Positions 7,486 to 16,978 of a stretch of DNA of 64,000 bases are shown piece after piece. The translations under genes were made by a program, and so were the position numbers. Under the pieces are notes generated by a model. The model searched no databases and was not told where the DNA came from. It saw nothing but the letters and a program-made list of their open reading frames with translations. The DNA comes from Thermoanaerobacterium xylanolyticum LX-11 (GTDB lineage Bacteria > Bacillota > Thermoanaerobacteria > Thermoanaerobacterales > Thermoanaerobacteraceae). Location: assembly GCF_000189775.2 (NCBI RefSeq), contig NC_015555.1:1003001-1067000 (forward strand), in the 5' to 3' direction. Numbering within the stretch: the first letter of the stretch is position 1; every line of letters starts with the position of its first letter.

Positions 7486-8874
7486 ATGTTTACTACGATT
7501 ATGAAAACCTTTGGAGCTGCTGTTCTACTTCCCATTATAATACTGATTTTTGAATTGATTCTTCGTGTAAAGCCTACAAAAGCCTTAAGATCTGCGCTTT
7601 ATATAGGAATAGGTCTCAATGGTCTGGTATCAATTCTTAATCCCTATTTTATGGGATTAATTGGGAAAGCAGTTTCTGACATGATTAATTCCACCGGGGT
7701 TCATTTACCATATGTTGATACTGGTTGGGCTCTTTTAGCGGCAGTAGGCTATTCGACGACGATTGGCGCATTAGTTATTCCGATAGGCATACTCATTAAT
7801 ATTATAATGCTTTTATTACACTGGACGGATACTTTAGATTTAGATTTATGGAATTTCTGGCATTGGGCTTTTATAGGTAGCCTGGCTTATTATGCTACGA
7901 ATAGTTTATTATACGGGATTTTGACCACAATAGCAGTTGAAATGTTCCTCCTTATAATTGCAGATATAACAGCACCCACAATGCAAAAATTCTTTAATTT
8001 ACCAGGACTTGCTTTTCCACATGCGAGCGGTCAAGGTATAACATTGATAGCAGTTCCTTTAAAATGGTTCTTTGACAAAATCGGATTAACCAAGATACAA
8101 GTTAGTTCAAAGACTATAAGAAAGAGATTTGGAATTTTAGGAGACGCCGTTGTTATAGGATTTATAATTTCTTTTGTTATAGGTATTATTGCTTGGAAGA
8201 ATAAATTAGGCAGTATGGACACTTGGGCTGAAATATTATCGTTGGGTATAGGTACAGGTGCTTTTATATACTTGTATCCTAAAGCAACTGCAGCTCTTTT
8301 GGAAGGATTTGCAACTCTCAGTGACAAGGTAAGAGAAATACTTTCTAAGAGAGGTGTTAATAGACAATTAAATTTTGGAATGGATTCAGCTCTTACCATA
8401 GGACATCCGGATGTACTTACAACAGGCCTTTTAACTATGCTAACCACTGTTCCGCTTATATTTTTCTTACCCGGCAATAGGTTTATCATGCTAGCAGACT
8501 TAGGAGTTACACCTTTCTTCCTGGCTTCAGCTGCGACGGCAATTATGGGGGGGAATATTATTGCTTCTTATATTACTGATGTTATTGGTGTAACTATAAC
8601 ATTATATACTTCCAGTGCAGTTGCACCACTTTTTGCAAAGACAGTAAAGACGATAGGAATTGCATTACCTAATACAGGCTCAGCAGTTGTTGGCGCAGAT
8701 ATGAGGCCTGTACATGGTTTGTTCTATTTATTAGGTAAATCACCTATAGGACTTATAATCGCGTTTGCAGGTATTTTTATAATGCTGTTTTTCTTCAAAA
8801 GGAATCCTCAAGCATGGCATAAAGCATTTGGCTATACTGATGATAATTCCAAACAATTAAGCAAAAATAATTAA
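7486..8874 (+). CDS. PTS galactitol-type transporter subunit IIC
   Basis: A 462-residue polytopic membrane permease of the EIIC-Gat family with about ten or more hydrophobic segments. Family-type features are the N-terminal segment LRSALYIGIGLNGLVSILNP, the aromatic stretch LWNFWHWAFIG and LPNTGSAVVGADMRP near the C terminus. It transports the substrate and presents it for phosphorylation by IIB. AAAGGAGG precedes ATG 7486. Length matches GatC. Substrate unknown; the downstream acid dehydratases argue for a hexonate or polyol rather than galactitol itself. Confidence 0.9.
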   Translation: MFTTIMKTFGAAVLLPIIILIFELILRVKPTKALRSALYIGIGLNGLVSILNPYFMGLIGKAVSDMINSTGVHLPYVDTGWALLAAVGYSTTIGALVIPIGILINIIMLLLHWTDTLDLDLWNFWHWAFIGSLAYYATNSLLYGILTTIAVEMFLLIIADITAPTMQKFFNLPGLAFPHASGQGITLIAVPLKWFFDKIGLTKIQVSSKTIRKRFGILGDAVVIGFIISFVIGIIAWKNKLGSMDTWAEILSLGIGTGAFIYLYPKATAALLEGFATLSDKVREILSKRGVNRQLNFGMDSALTIGHPDVLTTGLLTMLTTVPLIFFLPGNRFIMLADLGVTPFFLASAATAIMGGNIIASYITDVIGVTITLYTSSAVAPLFAKTVKTIGIALPNTGSAVVGADMRPVHGLFYLLGKSPIGLIIAFAGIFIMLFFFKRNPQAWHKAFGYTDDNSKQLSKNN

Positions 8875-9051
8875 ACGAATACTATAATTTGTTTGGTGAT
8901 TTATCTTTTAATGCTTTAAAAACCATGCGCTAAGCGCGTAAGAAAAAAGAATATTATGAGATATAGCAAGTTTTATAGAAGAAAATGGGAAAATATATAA
9001 GGGATAATAAAGCAAGAAACTGGTGATGCTTGTAATATATTCTTATATAAC

Positions 9052-9078
9052 GAAGCCACCTGTTTCGTAGGTGGCTTC
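9052..9078 (+). repeat. Perfect hairpin in the PTS-dehydrogenase intergenic gap
   Basis: GAAGCCACCT (9052-9061) and AGGTGGCTTC (9069-9078) form a 10-bp stem with a 7-base loop. No T-run follows, so it is a weak terminator at best; it may instead act as an mRNA end-protecting or partial-termination structure between the transporter genes and the enzyme genes. The rest of 8875-9128 shows no gene. Confidence 0.6.
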
Positions 9079-9128
9079 CTATTGAATTTAATAATGGAGA
9101 CTAGCGAATTATACGGGAAAGGAGTTGT

Positions 9129-10094
9129 TTGAAATTGAAAAAATGGAAAGTTGTTGCTACAGCGGTTACATTTGGGAAAATTAATAAAGAACCCTTAAAA
9201 CGTCTTGAGGAATTTGGATGCGAAGTTATTCTTAATCCATTTGGGAGGCCACTTACAAATGAGGAAATGATAGAATATGCTTCTGATGCAGATGCACTGA
9301 TTGTTGGTAATGATAAGGTTACTAGCAATGTAATAGAAAATTGTAAGAACCTTAAAGTTATTGCAAAACATGGGGTAGGAGTAGATGGAATAGATATTAA
9401 AACAGCAAATAGGTTGGGTATAATTGTTACAAATGCTCCTGCTTCAAATAATCAAGAAGTAGCTGATTTGGCTTTTGGGCTTTTAATTATGTTAGCACGC
9501 GGCCTTTATCAAGCAAATTATGATACTAAAGCAGGTAGATGGATAAAACCGACCGGTATAAGTTTATATAAAAAGATTATTGGAATTGTTGGACTTGGAG
9601 CTATAGGTACTGCAGCTGCAAAAAGAGCTAAAGGATTTGATATGAATATTTTAGGATATGATATTAAAGAAAACCCATCAGCATTAGAAATTGGAGTAAA
9701 GTATGTTGCATTAGAAGAACTTTTATCAAAGTCAGATTTTGTAACTTTACATTTGCCGTTAACAAACAATACTTTAAATATTCTTAATGCAGATAGACTT
9801 AAAATAATAAAGAAAGGTGCTATTCTGGTCAATACTGCTAGAAGCCAACTTATTGATTATGATGCTCTCTATAAGTCTTTGGTGGATGGTACTTTAAAAG
9901 GTTATGCTACAGATGTATATGATTTTGAACCACCGGCGCATTTACCACTTTTCGACTTACCCAATGTTATATTAACACCTCACATTGGAGGAACAACCAT
10001 TGAATCAAATAGGCGTATGGGTGATACTGCTGTTGATAATGTAATAGCTGTTTTAAAGGGACAAACCCCTCCTAACATTGTTACATCAAAGTAA
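9129..10094 (+). CDS. D-2-hydroxyacid dehydrogenase (NAD-dependent, PGDH-like)
   Basis: A 321-residue cytoplasmic dehydrogenase. The Rossmann motif GLGAIG lies near residue 156; the catalytic set is visible as Arg in NTARSQLIDYDAL, Glu in DVYDFEPP and His in LTPHIGG. It is paralogous to the gene at 12978, with the same length and the shared ADALIVGNDKVT segment. The start is a TTG at 9129 with AAGGAG about 5 bases upstream; a second TTG at 9135 is possible. In this operon it may oxidise or reduce a sugar-acid intermediate rather than phosphoglycerate. Confidence 0.85.
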   Translation: MKLKKWKVVATAVTFGKINKEPLKRLEEFGCEVILNPFGRPLTNEEMIEYASDADALIVGNDKVTSNVIENCKNLKVIAKHGVGVDGIDIKTANRLGIIVTNAPASNNQEVADLAFGLLIMLARGLYQANYDTKAGRWIKPTGISLYKKIIGIVGLGAIGTAAAKRAKGFDMNILGYDIKENPSALEIGVKYVALEELLSKSDFVTLHLPLTNNTLNILNADRLKIIKKGAILVNTARSQLIDYDALYKSLVDGTLKGYATDVYDFEPPAHLPLFDLPNVILTPHIGGTTIESNRRMGDTAVDNVIAVLKGQTPPNIVTSK

Positions 10095-10126
10095 GCTGAA
10101 TCGAGAGAAAAACAAGGAGAATTCTT

Positions 10127-10423
10127 ATGTCTGAATTAAAAAAAGCTATCATTTTAGATAAGAAGGATAATGTTGCAACAGCATTATTACCAATTAAAAA
10201 GAATGACAGTGTTGTAATTATTTATAATAATGAAATTGTTACTAAAGTATTAGCATTGGATGATATTGAAATATACCACAAAATTGCAATAAAGCCTATC
10301 CAGAATGGAGATAAAGTTTATAAATATGGAGAAGTCATAGGAAGGGCTACAAATTTTATAAAAGTCGGTCAACATGTCCATATAAATAATATTGAAAGTG
10401 TGATGGTAACAAGTGAAAATTAA
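10127..10423 (+). CDS. UxaA-family dehydratase, small (SAF domain) subunit
   Basis: A 98-residue SAF-domain protein matching the N-terminal domain of altronate/galactarate dehydratases (ending GEVIGRATNFIKVGQHVHINNI). In many bacteria this domain is fused to the catalytic part; here it is a separate subunit overlapping the next gene by 11 bases. AAGGAG precedes ATG 10127. Confidence 0.85.
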   Translation: MSELKKAIILDKKDNVATALLPIKKNDSVVIIYNNEIVTKVLALDDIEIYHKIAIKPIQNGDKVYKYGEVIGRATNFIKVGQHVHINNIESVMVTSEN

Positions 10424-11582
10424 TGCATACAAAAGGCCAGATGGTAAATATGGAATAAGGAATAAAGTTCTAATTTTACCAACTGTAGGGTGTGCAAATG
10501 AAACAGCCAGGTTAATTTCTGAACAGGTAAATGGTACTATATATATAGCTAATCCAAAAGGTTGCGGGCAAATTGGAATTAGTGTTGAAATTATGCGTAG
10601 AACACTCATTGGATTATCTCTAAATCCGAATATTTATGGAACTATAATTGTGGGATTGGGATGTGAGACGACTCAACCTTATAAATTATACGAAGAGATA
10701 AAGAAAAGAAGTAGTAAACCAACAGAAGTTATAACGATACAAGACGAGGGTGGCACATTAAATACCATAGAAAAAGGTATTAAATTAGCGAGAAAAATGG
10801 TTGAGGATATGTCAAGTATAAAAAGAGAAGAAGCAGATATATCTAATATCGTTTTAGCAACTAATTGCGGTGGTTCTGATGCGACGTCTGGGATTTCGGC
10901 TAATCCCGCTTTAGGATATTGTAGTGATATTTTAGTAAAAGAAGGCGGTACAGTATTTTTAGGGGAAACTACCGAACTTATTGGAGCCGAGCATATATTG
11001 ATAAATAGAGCAAAAAATGAGAAGGTAAAAAATGATATATTAAAAATAGTTAAAAGTTTAGAAAATGAGTTTATTAGGTTGGGAATTGATATTAGAGGAG
11101 CGAATCCTTCTACTGGAAATATTAAAGGTGGATTAAGTACTTTAGAGGAAAAAGCTTTAGGAGGAATTAGGAAGGGTGGAACCAGTAGTATTAATGAAGT
11201 AGTGCGCTATGGTGAAATACCTGAAAACAAAGGGCTAATTATAATGGATACACCAGGTTATGATATTGAATCAGTAACAGGGATGGTAGCTGGAGGGGCA
11301 CAAATATGTGTATTTACAACTGGAAGAGGTACACCTATTGGCAATCCTATTGCTCCTGTAATTAAAATAACAGGTAATAAACAAACATATGAAAACATGT
11401 CGGATAATATAGATTTGGATGTATCAGATATAATTAATGGTACAAAGAGCATTAGCCAATGTGGAGAAATGATTTTGCAGGAGATAGTAGATGTATGTAA
11501 TGGTAAATATACAAAAGCAGAGATATATGGATTTTCAGATATATGTATATATAGAAATCAAGAGATTTGGTGTTATCTATAA
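10413..11582 (+). CDS. UxaA-family dehydratase, large subunit (altronate/galactarate dehydratase-like)
   Basis: A 389-residue catalytic subunit of the UxaA/GarD family, which removes water from a sugar acid to give a 2-keto-3-deoxy acid. Typical segments are RPDGKYGIRN at the N terminus, NPKGCGQIG, GLGCETTQP, and TNCGGSDATSG with conserved cysteines thought to hold a metal site. The start is GTG 10413 inside the end of the small-subunit gene, indicating translational coupling. The exact substrate (altronate, galactarate or another acid) cannot be told. Confidence 0.85.
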   Translation: MKINAYKRPDGKYGIRNKVLILPTVGCANETARLISEQVNGTIYIANPKGCGQIGISVEIMRRTLIGLSLNPNIYGTIIVGLGCETTQPYKLYEEIKKRSSKPTEVITIQDEGGTLNTIEKGIKLARKMVEDMSSIKREEADISNIVLATNCGGSDATSGISANPALGYCSDILVKEGGTVFLGETTELIGAEHILINRAKNEKVKNDILKIVKSLENEFIRLGIDIRGANPSTGNIKGGLSTLEEKALGGIRKGGTSSINEVVRYGEIPENKGLIIMDTPGYDIESVTGMVAGGAQICVFTTGRGTPIGNPIAPVIKITGNKQTYENMSDNIDLDVSDIINGTKSISQCGEMILQEIVDVCNGKYTKAEIYGFSDICIYRNQEIWCYL

Positions 11583-11743
11583 ATTAGTTAAATATTTACA
11601 CTTAAACCCTATAATAATCTAATTTTTTCATATACTAAAAAACTTTTAAGATAATTAAAGACAATAATTAAGTAATTGCTCATTAGACATTGTAAATGAT
11701 AAGTCTATATTACTACAAAACTAAAGGAGGTAGATGCAGCAAG

Positions 11744-12889
11744 ATGAAAGTTACATCACTTGAATTATTTAAGGTAAAGCCAAGATGGATATTTTTAAAA
11801 GTGAATACAGATGAAGGAATTTGTGGATGGGGCGAATTAATTTCTGGCACTAAGACAGAAACAGTCGTAGCAGGTGCGTATGAAATTGGAGAATACCTTA
11901 TTGGTAAAGATCCCAGGCAAATTGAAGATATATGGCAAGTACTTTATCGATCCTTTTTTAGAGGCGGGCCTATAAATATGACAATTTTATCAGGCATAGA
12001 AATGGCTTTATGGGATATAAAGGGGAAATATTATAGCATGCCTATTTACGAGTTTATAGGTGGTAAAGCAAGGGACAATATAATGGTATATTCCTGGATA
12101 GGAGGGGATAGACCATCAGATGTTGCAAATGCTGCTTTAGATAGGAAAAATAAAGGTTTTAAAGCAATTAAAATGAATGCGACTGAAGAACTCCATTATA
12201 TAGATTCATTTAAAAAGATTGATGCGGTACTTGAAAGAGTAGATTCAATAAGAAATGCTGTAGGATATGATTTAGAAATTGGGATAGATTTTCATGGTCG
12301 TGTTCATAAAGCAATGGCTAAAGTTTTAGCTAAAGAACTGGAAAAATATAGGCCTATGTTTATTGAGGAACCTGTATTACCGGAGAATAATGATGCTTTA
12401 ATTGAAATTGCGTCACACACATCGATACCTATTGCAACAGGTGAAAGATTATACACTAGATGGGGATTCAAAGATGTCTTAAAAAGTGGTGTTGTAGATA
12501 TAATTCAACCTGATTTAGCATTAACAGGGGGTATTCTTGAAGCTAAAAAAATATCTGCCATGGCAGAAGCATTTGATGTAGCTGTAGCTCCACATGCTCC
12601 ATATGGTCCAATTGCACTTGCTGCTACTTTGCAATTAGATGTTTGCACACCTAATGTGTTTATTCAGGAACAAAGCTTAGGAATACACTATAACCAAGGT
12701 TTTGATTTGCTTGATTTTGTAAAAAATAAAGAAATCTTCACATATAAGGATGGTTTTGTAGATATACCAAAAGGAGTAGGACTTGGTATTGAAATTGATG
12801 AAGAATTAGTTAAAAAAGTTGATACAGAAGGATTACATTGGACTAACCCAAGATGGAGAAATTACGACGGAACGATAGCCGAGTGGTAA
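11744..12889 (+). CDS. dgoD: Mandelate racemase/muconate lactonizing enzyme family dehydratase, galactonate dehydratase-like
   Basis: A 381-residue enolase-superfamily enzyme, the length of D-galactonate dehydratase. Visible features: an N-terminal capping domain; the metal ligands in IGIDFHG, MFIEEPV and ATGERLY; the general-base His in VAPHAPYGP; and the C-terminal signature LHWTNPRWRNYDGTIAEW shared with DgoD. It would make 2-keto-3-deoxygalactonate from galactonate. AAGGAGG lies 13 bases before ATG 11744; an upstream in-frame ATG at 11696 is poorly placed. It sits in the same operon as the aldolase that would cleave the (phosphorylated) product. Confidence 0.85.
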   Translation: MKVTSLELFKVKPRWIFLKVNTDEGICGWGELISGTKTETVVAGAYEIGEYLIGKDPRQIEDIWQVLYRSFFRGGPINMTILSGIEMALWDIKGKYYSMPIYEFIGGKARDNIMVYSWIGGDRPSDVANAALDRKNKGFKAIKMNATEELHYIDSFKKIDAVLERVDSIRNAVGYDLEIGIDFHGRVHKAMAKVLAKELEKYRPMFIEEPVLPENNDALIEIASHTSIPIATGERLYTRWGFKDVLKSGVVDIIQPDLALTGGILEAKKISAMAEAFDVAVAPHAPYGPIALAATLQLDVCTPNVFIQEQSLGIHYNQGFDLLDFVKNKEIFTYKDGFVDIPKGVGLGIEIDEELVKKVDTEGLHWTNPRWRNYDGTIAEW

Positions 12890-12977
12890 TATTATTAAAC
12901 AGTAAATGAGGCATATGGCGGATAATTAAAAAACAATCCAAATAGTAAATAAAATCTGATTATCAAGAGGTGATTCA

Positions 12978-13940
12978 ATGTCTAAATATAAAGTTGTAAT
13001 TACTGCCAGGTCGTTTGGCCAGAGCAGCGATGAGCCATTCAATATATTAAAAGAAAATGACTGTGAAGTGGTTAAGATTCCTGTTGATCGGCCTTTAAGT
13101 GCAGATGAACTTATACCTTTAGTGAAAGATGTTGATGCACTGATAGTAGGTAATGATAAAGTAACTGAAGATGTAATTAATGCCGGTACAAAATTAAAAA
13201 TTATTTCTAGATACGGGGTGGGGTATGATAATGTCGATTTGGATGCTGCGAAGAGAAAGGGCGTTGTTGTGACCAACACTCCAAATACAAATGATAATTC
13301 TGTAGCTGATTTAACAATTGGACTTATGCTTGTACTCGCAAGAAATTTACTTGCTGTTGATAGAATTGTAAAAGGCGGCGAGTGGAAGAGAATAATGGGT
13401 ACAGAAATTTATGGCAAGACTCTGGGCATTATAGGACTGGGGAGAATAGGTAAAGGCGTTGCAAAGAGGGCAAAGGGCTTTAGCATGAAAATACTTTGTT
13501 ATGATGTTTATCCTGACCAAGAATTTGCAGAAGAATATAACATCACTTATTGCTCTCTTGAAGAACTTCTAAAGAATTCTGATATTGTAAGCATCCATGT
13601 CCCATTGATGCCTGCAACAAAAGGCCTTATTGGAGAAAAGGAACTTAACATGATGAAACCAACTGCATTCCTAATAAATGCAGCAAGAGGTGGTATTGTG
13701 GATGAGCGTGCATTATACAACGCATTATCAAATAAGATAATAGCAGGGGCAGCATTGGATGCCACAGAAAAAGAACCACCTGTGGGTAGCCCGCTTCTTA
13801 AGCTTGACAATGTTATAATAACGTCCCATATTGGAGGATACACAGCCGAGGCTGTAAACAATATGGGAATTGTGGCCGCAAACAATGTAGTACTGACGTT
13901 AAACAACAAGCAAGGTGCATATATAGTTAATGCTAAATAA
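12978..13940 (+). CDS. D-2-hydroxyacid dehydrogenase (second copy, PGDH-like)
   Basis: A 320-residue NAD-dependent dehydrogenase. GLGRIG forms the Rossmann turn; Arg in NAARGGIVDERAL, Glu in DATEKEPP and His in ITSHIGGYT form the catalytic set. AAGAGGTG precedes ATG 12978. It is a diverged duplicate of the gene at 9129. Two such enzymes in one catabolic operon suggest two redox steps or two substrates; the reaction is not known. Confidence 0.85.
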   Translation: MSKYKVVITARSFGQSSDEPFNILKENDCEVVKIPVDRPLSADELIPLVKDVDALIVGNDKVTEDVINAGTKLKIISRYGVGYDNVDLDAAKRKGVVVTNTPNTNDNSVADLTIGLMLVLARNLLAVDRIVKGGEWKRIMGTEIYGKTLGIIGLGRIGKGVAKRAKGFSMKILCYDVYPDQEFAEEYNITYCSLEELLKNSDIVSIHVPLMPATKGLIGEKELNMMKPTAFLINAARGGIVDERALYNALSNKIIAGAALDATEKEPPVGSPLLKLDNVIITSHIGGYTAEAVNNMGIVAANNVVLTLNNKQGAYIVNAK

Positions 13941-13960
13941 TTTTATATGGAGGGATTGAA

Positions 13961-14608
13961 ATGAAGGATTACGAGGTATTAAATAAGATTAAAGAATTAG
14001 GTATTTGTGCCATAGTAAGGGGTACATCTGCTGATTCGTTATGTAGAATTACAGATGCGCTGATTGAAGGAGGAGTGAATGCAATTGAGGTTACATTTAA
14101 CACACCTGGTGCTGCAGGAATGATAGAAGAACTTGTAAAGAAGTACAGCGACCAGATGTTAATTGGCGCTGGTACTGTGTTGGACGCAGAAACTGCAAGG
14201 ATTGCAATACTGTCAGGAGCATCATTCATATTATCGCCTTCTTTAAACTTGGAGATGATAAGGATGAGCCAGAGGTACAGTGTACTACCTGTTCCAGGTA
14301 TTTCAACACCTACAGAAGCGGTTGTCGCATGGGAAAATGGCGCAAAAATTGTTAAAGTGTTCCCTGCCGGAGTCTTTGGTCCTAACTATATAAAACAGTT
14401 AAAAGGTCCTCTATCTCAGATTGATATGATGGCTGTCGGAGCAGTAAGCATTGACAATTTTGGTGATTTTATAAAAGCGGGAGCATGTTCTGCAGGCATA
14501 GGTGGTGAGCTTGTAAATAAAAAACTTGTTGAAGAGGGGAAGTTTGATGAAATAACAAGGAGAGCCGCAGCATTTGTAAATGCTTTTAAAGAAGTAAAAA
14601 ATAAATAA
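13961..14608 (+). CDS. eda: KDPG/KDPGal aldolase (2-keto-3-deoxy-6-phosphohexonate aldolase)
   Basis: A 215-residue class I aldolase. The Schiff-base lysine is Lys 132 in KVFPAG; the catalytic glutamate is in IEVTFNTPGA; the phosphate-binding region AVGAVSIDNF lies near the C terminus. It cleaves KDPG or the galacto epimer to pyruvate and glyceraldehyde-3-phosphate. GGAGGG precedes ATG 13961, 20 bases after the dehydrogenase. It requires a phosphorylated substrate, yet no 2-keto-3-deoxy-acid kinase gene is in this operon. A terminator follows. Confidence 0.92.
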   Translation: MKDYEVLNKIKELGICAIVRGTSADSLCRITDALIEGGVNAIEVTFNTPGAAGMIEELVKKYSDQMLIGAGTVLDAETARIAILSGASFILSPSLNLEMIRMSQRYSVLPVPGISTPTEAVVAWENGAKIVKVFPAGVFGPNYIKQLKGPLSQIDMMAVGAVSIDNFGDFIKAGACSAGIGGELVNKKLVEEGKFDEITRRAAAFVNAFKEVKNK

Positions 14609-14620
14609 TCTATATTAATA

Positions 14621-14655
14621 AAAACTCTCTATTTCTCTAGTAGAGAGTTTTTATG
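14621..14655 (+). terminator. Rho-independent terminator of the PTS/sugar-acid operon
   Basis: AAAACTCTCTA (14621-14631) pairs with TAGAGAGTTTT (14641-14651) around a 9-base loop and is followed by Ts. Confidence 0.85.
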
Positions 14656-14783
14656 TTCTATTTAGGCAATTTAAGACATTTTTTACGTTTTTCACTATAA
14701 ATTATTCAGGAATTCGTGAAGATAACTTGATGATCTAGATTTCTTGACTCTTAAGATACAAATAAATAAGCAAAGCAGATAGC

Positions 14784-15086
14784 GCTGTTGGAGGTTGAAG
14801 TGTCATTGGCACTGCAAAGGCTATTGCAATTGGTGTGCCTTATGGATTTAGCTTATGAAAATCTCGAAGACATAGCATTATAGGGCATAAAGCGAATGAC
14901 AGAATTTTTCGAAGAAATTGGTCTTCGTGTTACATTAAAAGAAGCGGGTATTTCTGATGACAAATTTGAAGAGATGGCCAACAAATGTACAGACAATGAT
15001 AACAAAAAACTTGGCAATTTTGTGAGTTAGGAAAAGAAAATGTTATAAAAGAAGATATTATAAATATCTATAATTTGGCGAAGTAG
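14784..15086 (+). pseudogene. Iron-containing alcohol dehydrogenase remnant, internally deleted
   Basis: Two pieces of one family are readable. The first (14784-14843) reads AVGG-stop-SVIGTAKAIAIGVPY, matching the GGGSVIDTAKAIA cofactor-binding segment. After a large deletion the second reads KRMTEFFEEIGLRVTLKEAG, ISDDKFEEMANKCT and, after a frameshift, IKEDIINIYNLAK, the usual C terminus of butanol/alcohol dehydrogenases. Several stops and a frameshift make it non-functional. Confidence 0.75.
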
Positions 15087-15089
15087 ACT

Positions 15090-15330
15090 TTCAAAAAGTG
15101 TGTCACTATTTGCTGATTTTTTGAGTATGCACGTTATGAGTGATAACTAGGGAATGAAAGTCCGGTATAAGCATAGTAGTGTAAATCGTTAATCAAAGGC
15201 AAGGGACTTAGACGAAGAATAAAAACAGTAATACTAAGATTGATAAAATTAGCCTCTGGGGTAGTCAACATGTAAGAAAAATATATCTTTGCTTTGAGAG
15301 AAACGGTCATGGTTTCAATAATTCAATAGA
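15090..15330 (+). other. Gene-free stretch, possibly a group II intron fragment
   Basis: No coding sequence is seen. GGGAATGAAAGTCCGG near 15150 and GCAAGGGAC near 15200 recall conserved positions in the ribozyme part of bacterial group II introns, but no reverse transcriptase or domain V was found. The call is a resemblance only. Confidence 0.2.
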
Positions 15331-15485
15331 ATTTATTGATATGCTATAGCTTAAAACCATTATTAAATATATTAATTCGAACTATTGGAAAAATTCTAGA
15401 TAAATACAAATTAAAAATCAAATGTTATATAATTTCTAGGTCTTATGAAAACCAATTATTTTCGCATCACGAGGAGGGTTATTTA

Positions 15486-16715
15486 ATGAAGTCAGTTAAA
15501 GGCAATTTATTAATAGCACAGTCTGGAGGACCAACAAGCGTTATAAATGCATCAGCATATGGAGCAATTAAAGAATTTTTATCATTGGGAAGTGGTCATA
15601 AAGTTTATGCTGGTGTATACGGTATACAAGGTATATTAGAAAAACGCATTATTGATATTGATACTTTGAATAAAAATACAATAGAAACTCTTAAATATAT
15701 GCCATCGTCTGCTTTTGGTTCTTGTAGATATAAGTTAAAAGACTATGATGAAAATGAAGAAGAATATGAAAAAATAATAAATATTTTTAAGAAATTTAAT
15801 ATAACATATTTTCTTTATATTGGTGGAAATGACTCTATGGATACAGCTAATAAATTAAGTATTTATATGAATAAAATAGGCTACGATGCTAATATAATCG
15901 GAGTGCCAAAAACCATTGACAATGATCTTGTTGAAACTGATCACTGTCCTGGTTTTGGTAGTGCTGCAAAGTATGTTACTAATATAGGTATTGAAATATG
16001 GTCTGATATAAATGCATATAAAAAAGAGTCAATTATGATAATGGAAGTAATGGGAAGAGATGCTGGATGGATAGCTGCCTCAACAGGCATTTTAAAAAGC
16101 GTAATACCAGATATAAATCAACTTATTTATTTACCAGAAATAAGTTTTGATAAAGATAAATTTTTAATTGATGTAGAAAAAGCAATTAAAAAAAATAACA
16201 AACTTTTAATTGTAGTTTCGGAAGGCATAAAGGATGAAAATGGTGAATACATTAATGCAAATAAAAACGAAATAGATTCTTTTGGGCATAAACAACTTGG
16301 TGGAGCGGGTAGACATCTACAGAATTTAATAAAAGAAAATATTACAAAGAATGTAAAATTAATTGAATTAGGAGTAACACAAAGATGTGCCATACATTGT
16401 GCATCTAAAACTGATATAGAAGAGTCTGAAATAGTTGGTAGAGATTCGGTAAAGTATGTTCTTGCGGGGTATAGTGGATATATGACAGCTTTAGAAAGAT
16501 CAAGTAATGATAAGTATAACTGTGTAACAAAATTAGTAAAACTTCAAGATGTATGCAAAAGGGTAAAAAACGTTCCTTTAAATTGGATAAATGAACAGAA
16601 AAATAGTGTGAAAGATGCAATGATAGATTATATACAGCCACTTATTCTAGGAGAGATTAATCCTTTTAATGAAAATGGGTTAGTAAAATATACGGATATT
16701 AATTTTTTTAGATAA
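15486..16715 (+). CDS. pfp: 6-phosphofructokinase, pyrophosphate-dependent type
   Basis: A 409-residue cytoplasmic glycolytic enzyme. The N terminus NLLIAQSGGPTSVINAS is the PFK glycine-rich start. GGNDSMDT has Asp where ATP enzymes have the second Gly, and PKTIDND has Lys in the position that distinguishes PPi-dependent enzymes. TDHCPGFGSAAKYV and MEVMGRDAGWIA are also typical. ATG 15486 follows GAGGAGGG; the frame extends 150 bases upstream but without a better start. It would convert fructose-6-phosphate and pyrophosphate to fructose-1,6-bisphosphate, reversibly. It stands between two decayed regions with no operon partner. Confidence 0.85.
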   Translation: MKSVKGNLLIAQSGGPTSVINASAYGAIKEFLSLGSGHKVYAGVYGIQGILEKRIIDIDTLNKNTIETLKYMPSSAFGSCRYKLKDYDENEEEYEKIINIFKKFNITYFLYIGGNDSMDTANKLSIYMNKIGYDANIIGVPKTIDNDLVETDHCPGFGSAAKYVTNIGIEIWSDINAYKKESIMIMEVMGRDAGWIAASTGILKSVIPDINQLIYLPEISFDKDKFLIDVEKAIKKNNKLLIVVSEGIKDENGEYINANKNEIDSFGHKQLGGAGRHLQNLIKENITKNVKLIELGVTQRCAIHCASKTDIEESEIVGRDSVKYVLAGYSGYMTALERSSNDKYNCVTKLVKLQDVCKRVKNVPLNWINEQKNSVKDAMIDYIQPLILGEINPFNENGLVKYTDINFFR

Positions 16716-16978
16716 AGATAAATAGCATATTTGAATAAAATAGGACGATAAAATCTTAAGAACAAAAGTAGAATAGTTATTTCACGATAATTGTTATATT
16801 TAATTGTAGTTTAATAAAAGTCTCAAGATCTAATAAACTCAGTGCATGACAATATAGAACCTTTAAACCTTTATTTCCATTTCGAATCTGGATGCCGCTC
16901 CATGAAAAGTAGTGACATCAAGTCTTTCATGGCTTATGTGGTAAGTGTGAAATAGATATAGATGTTTGATAGTGCTTT

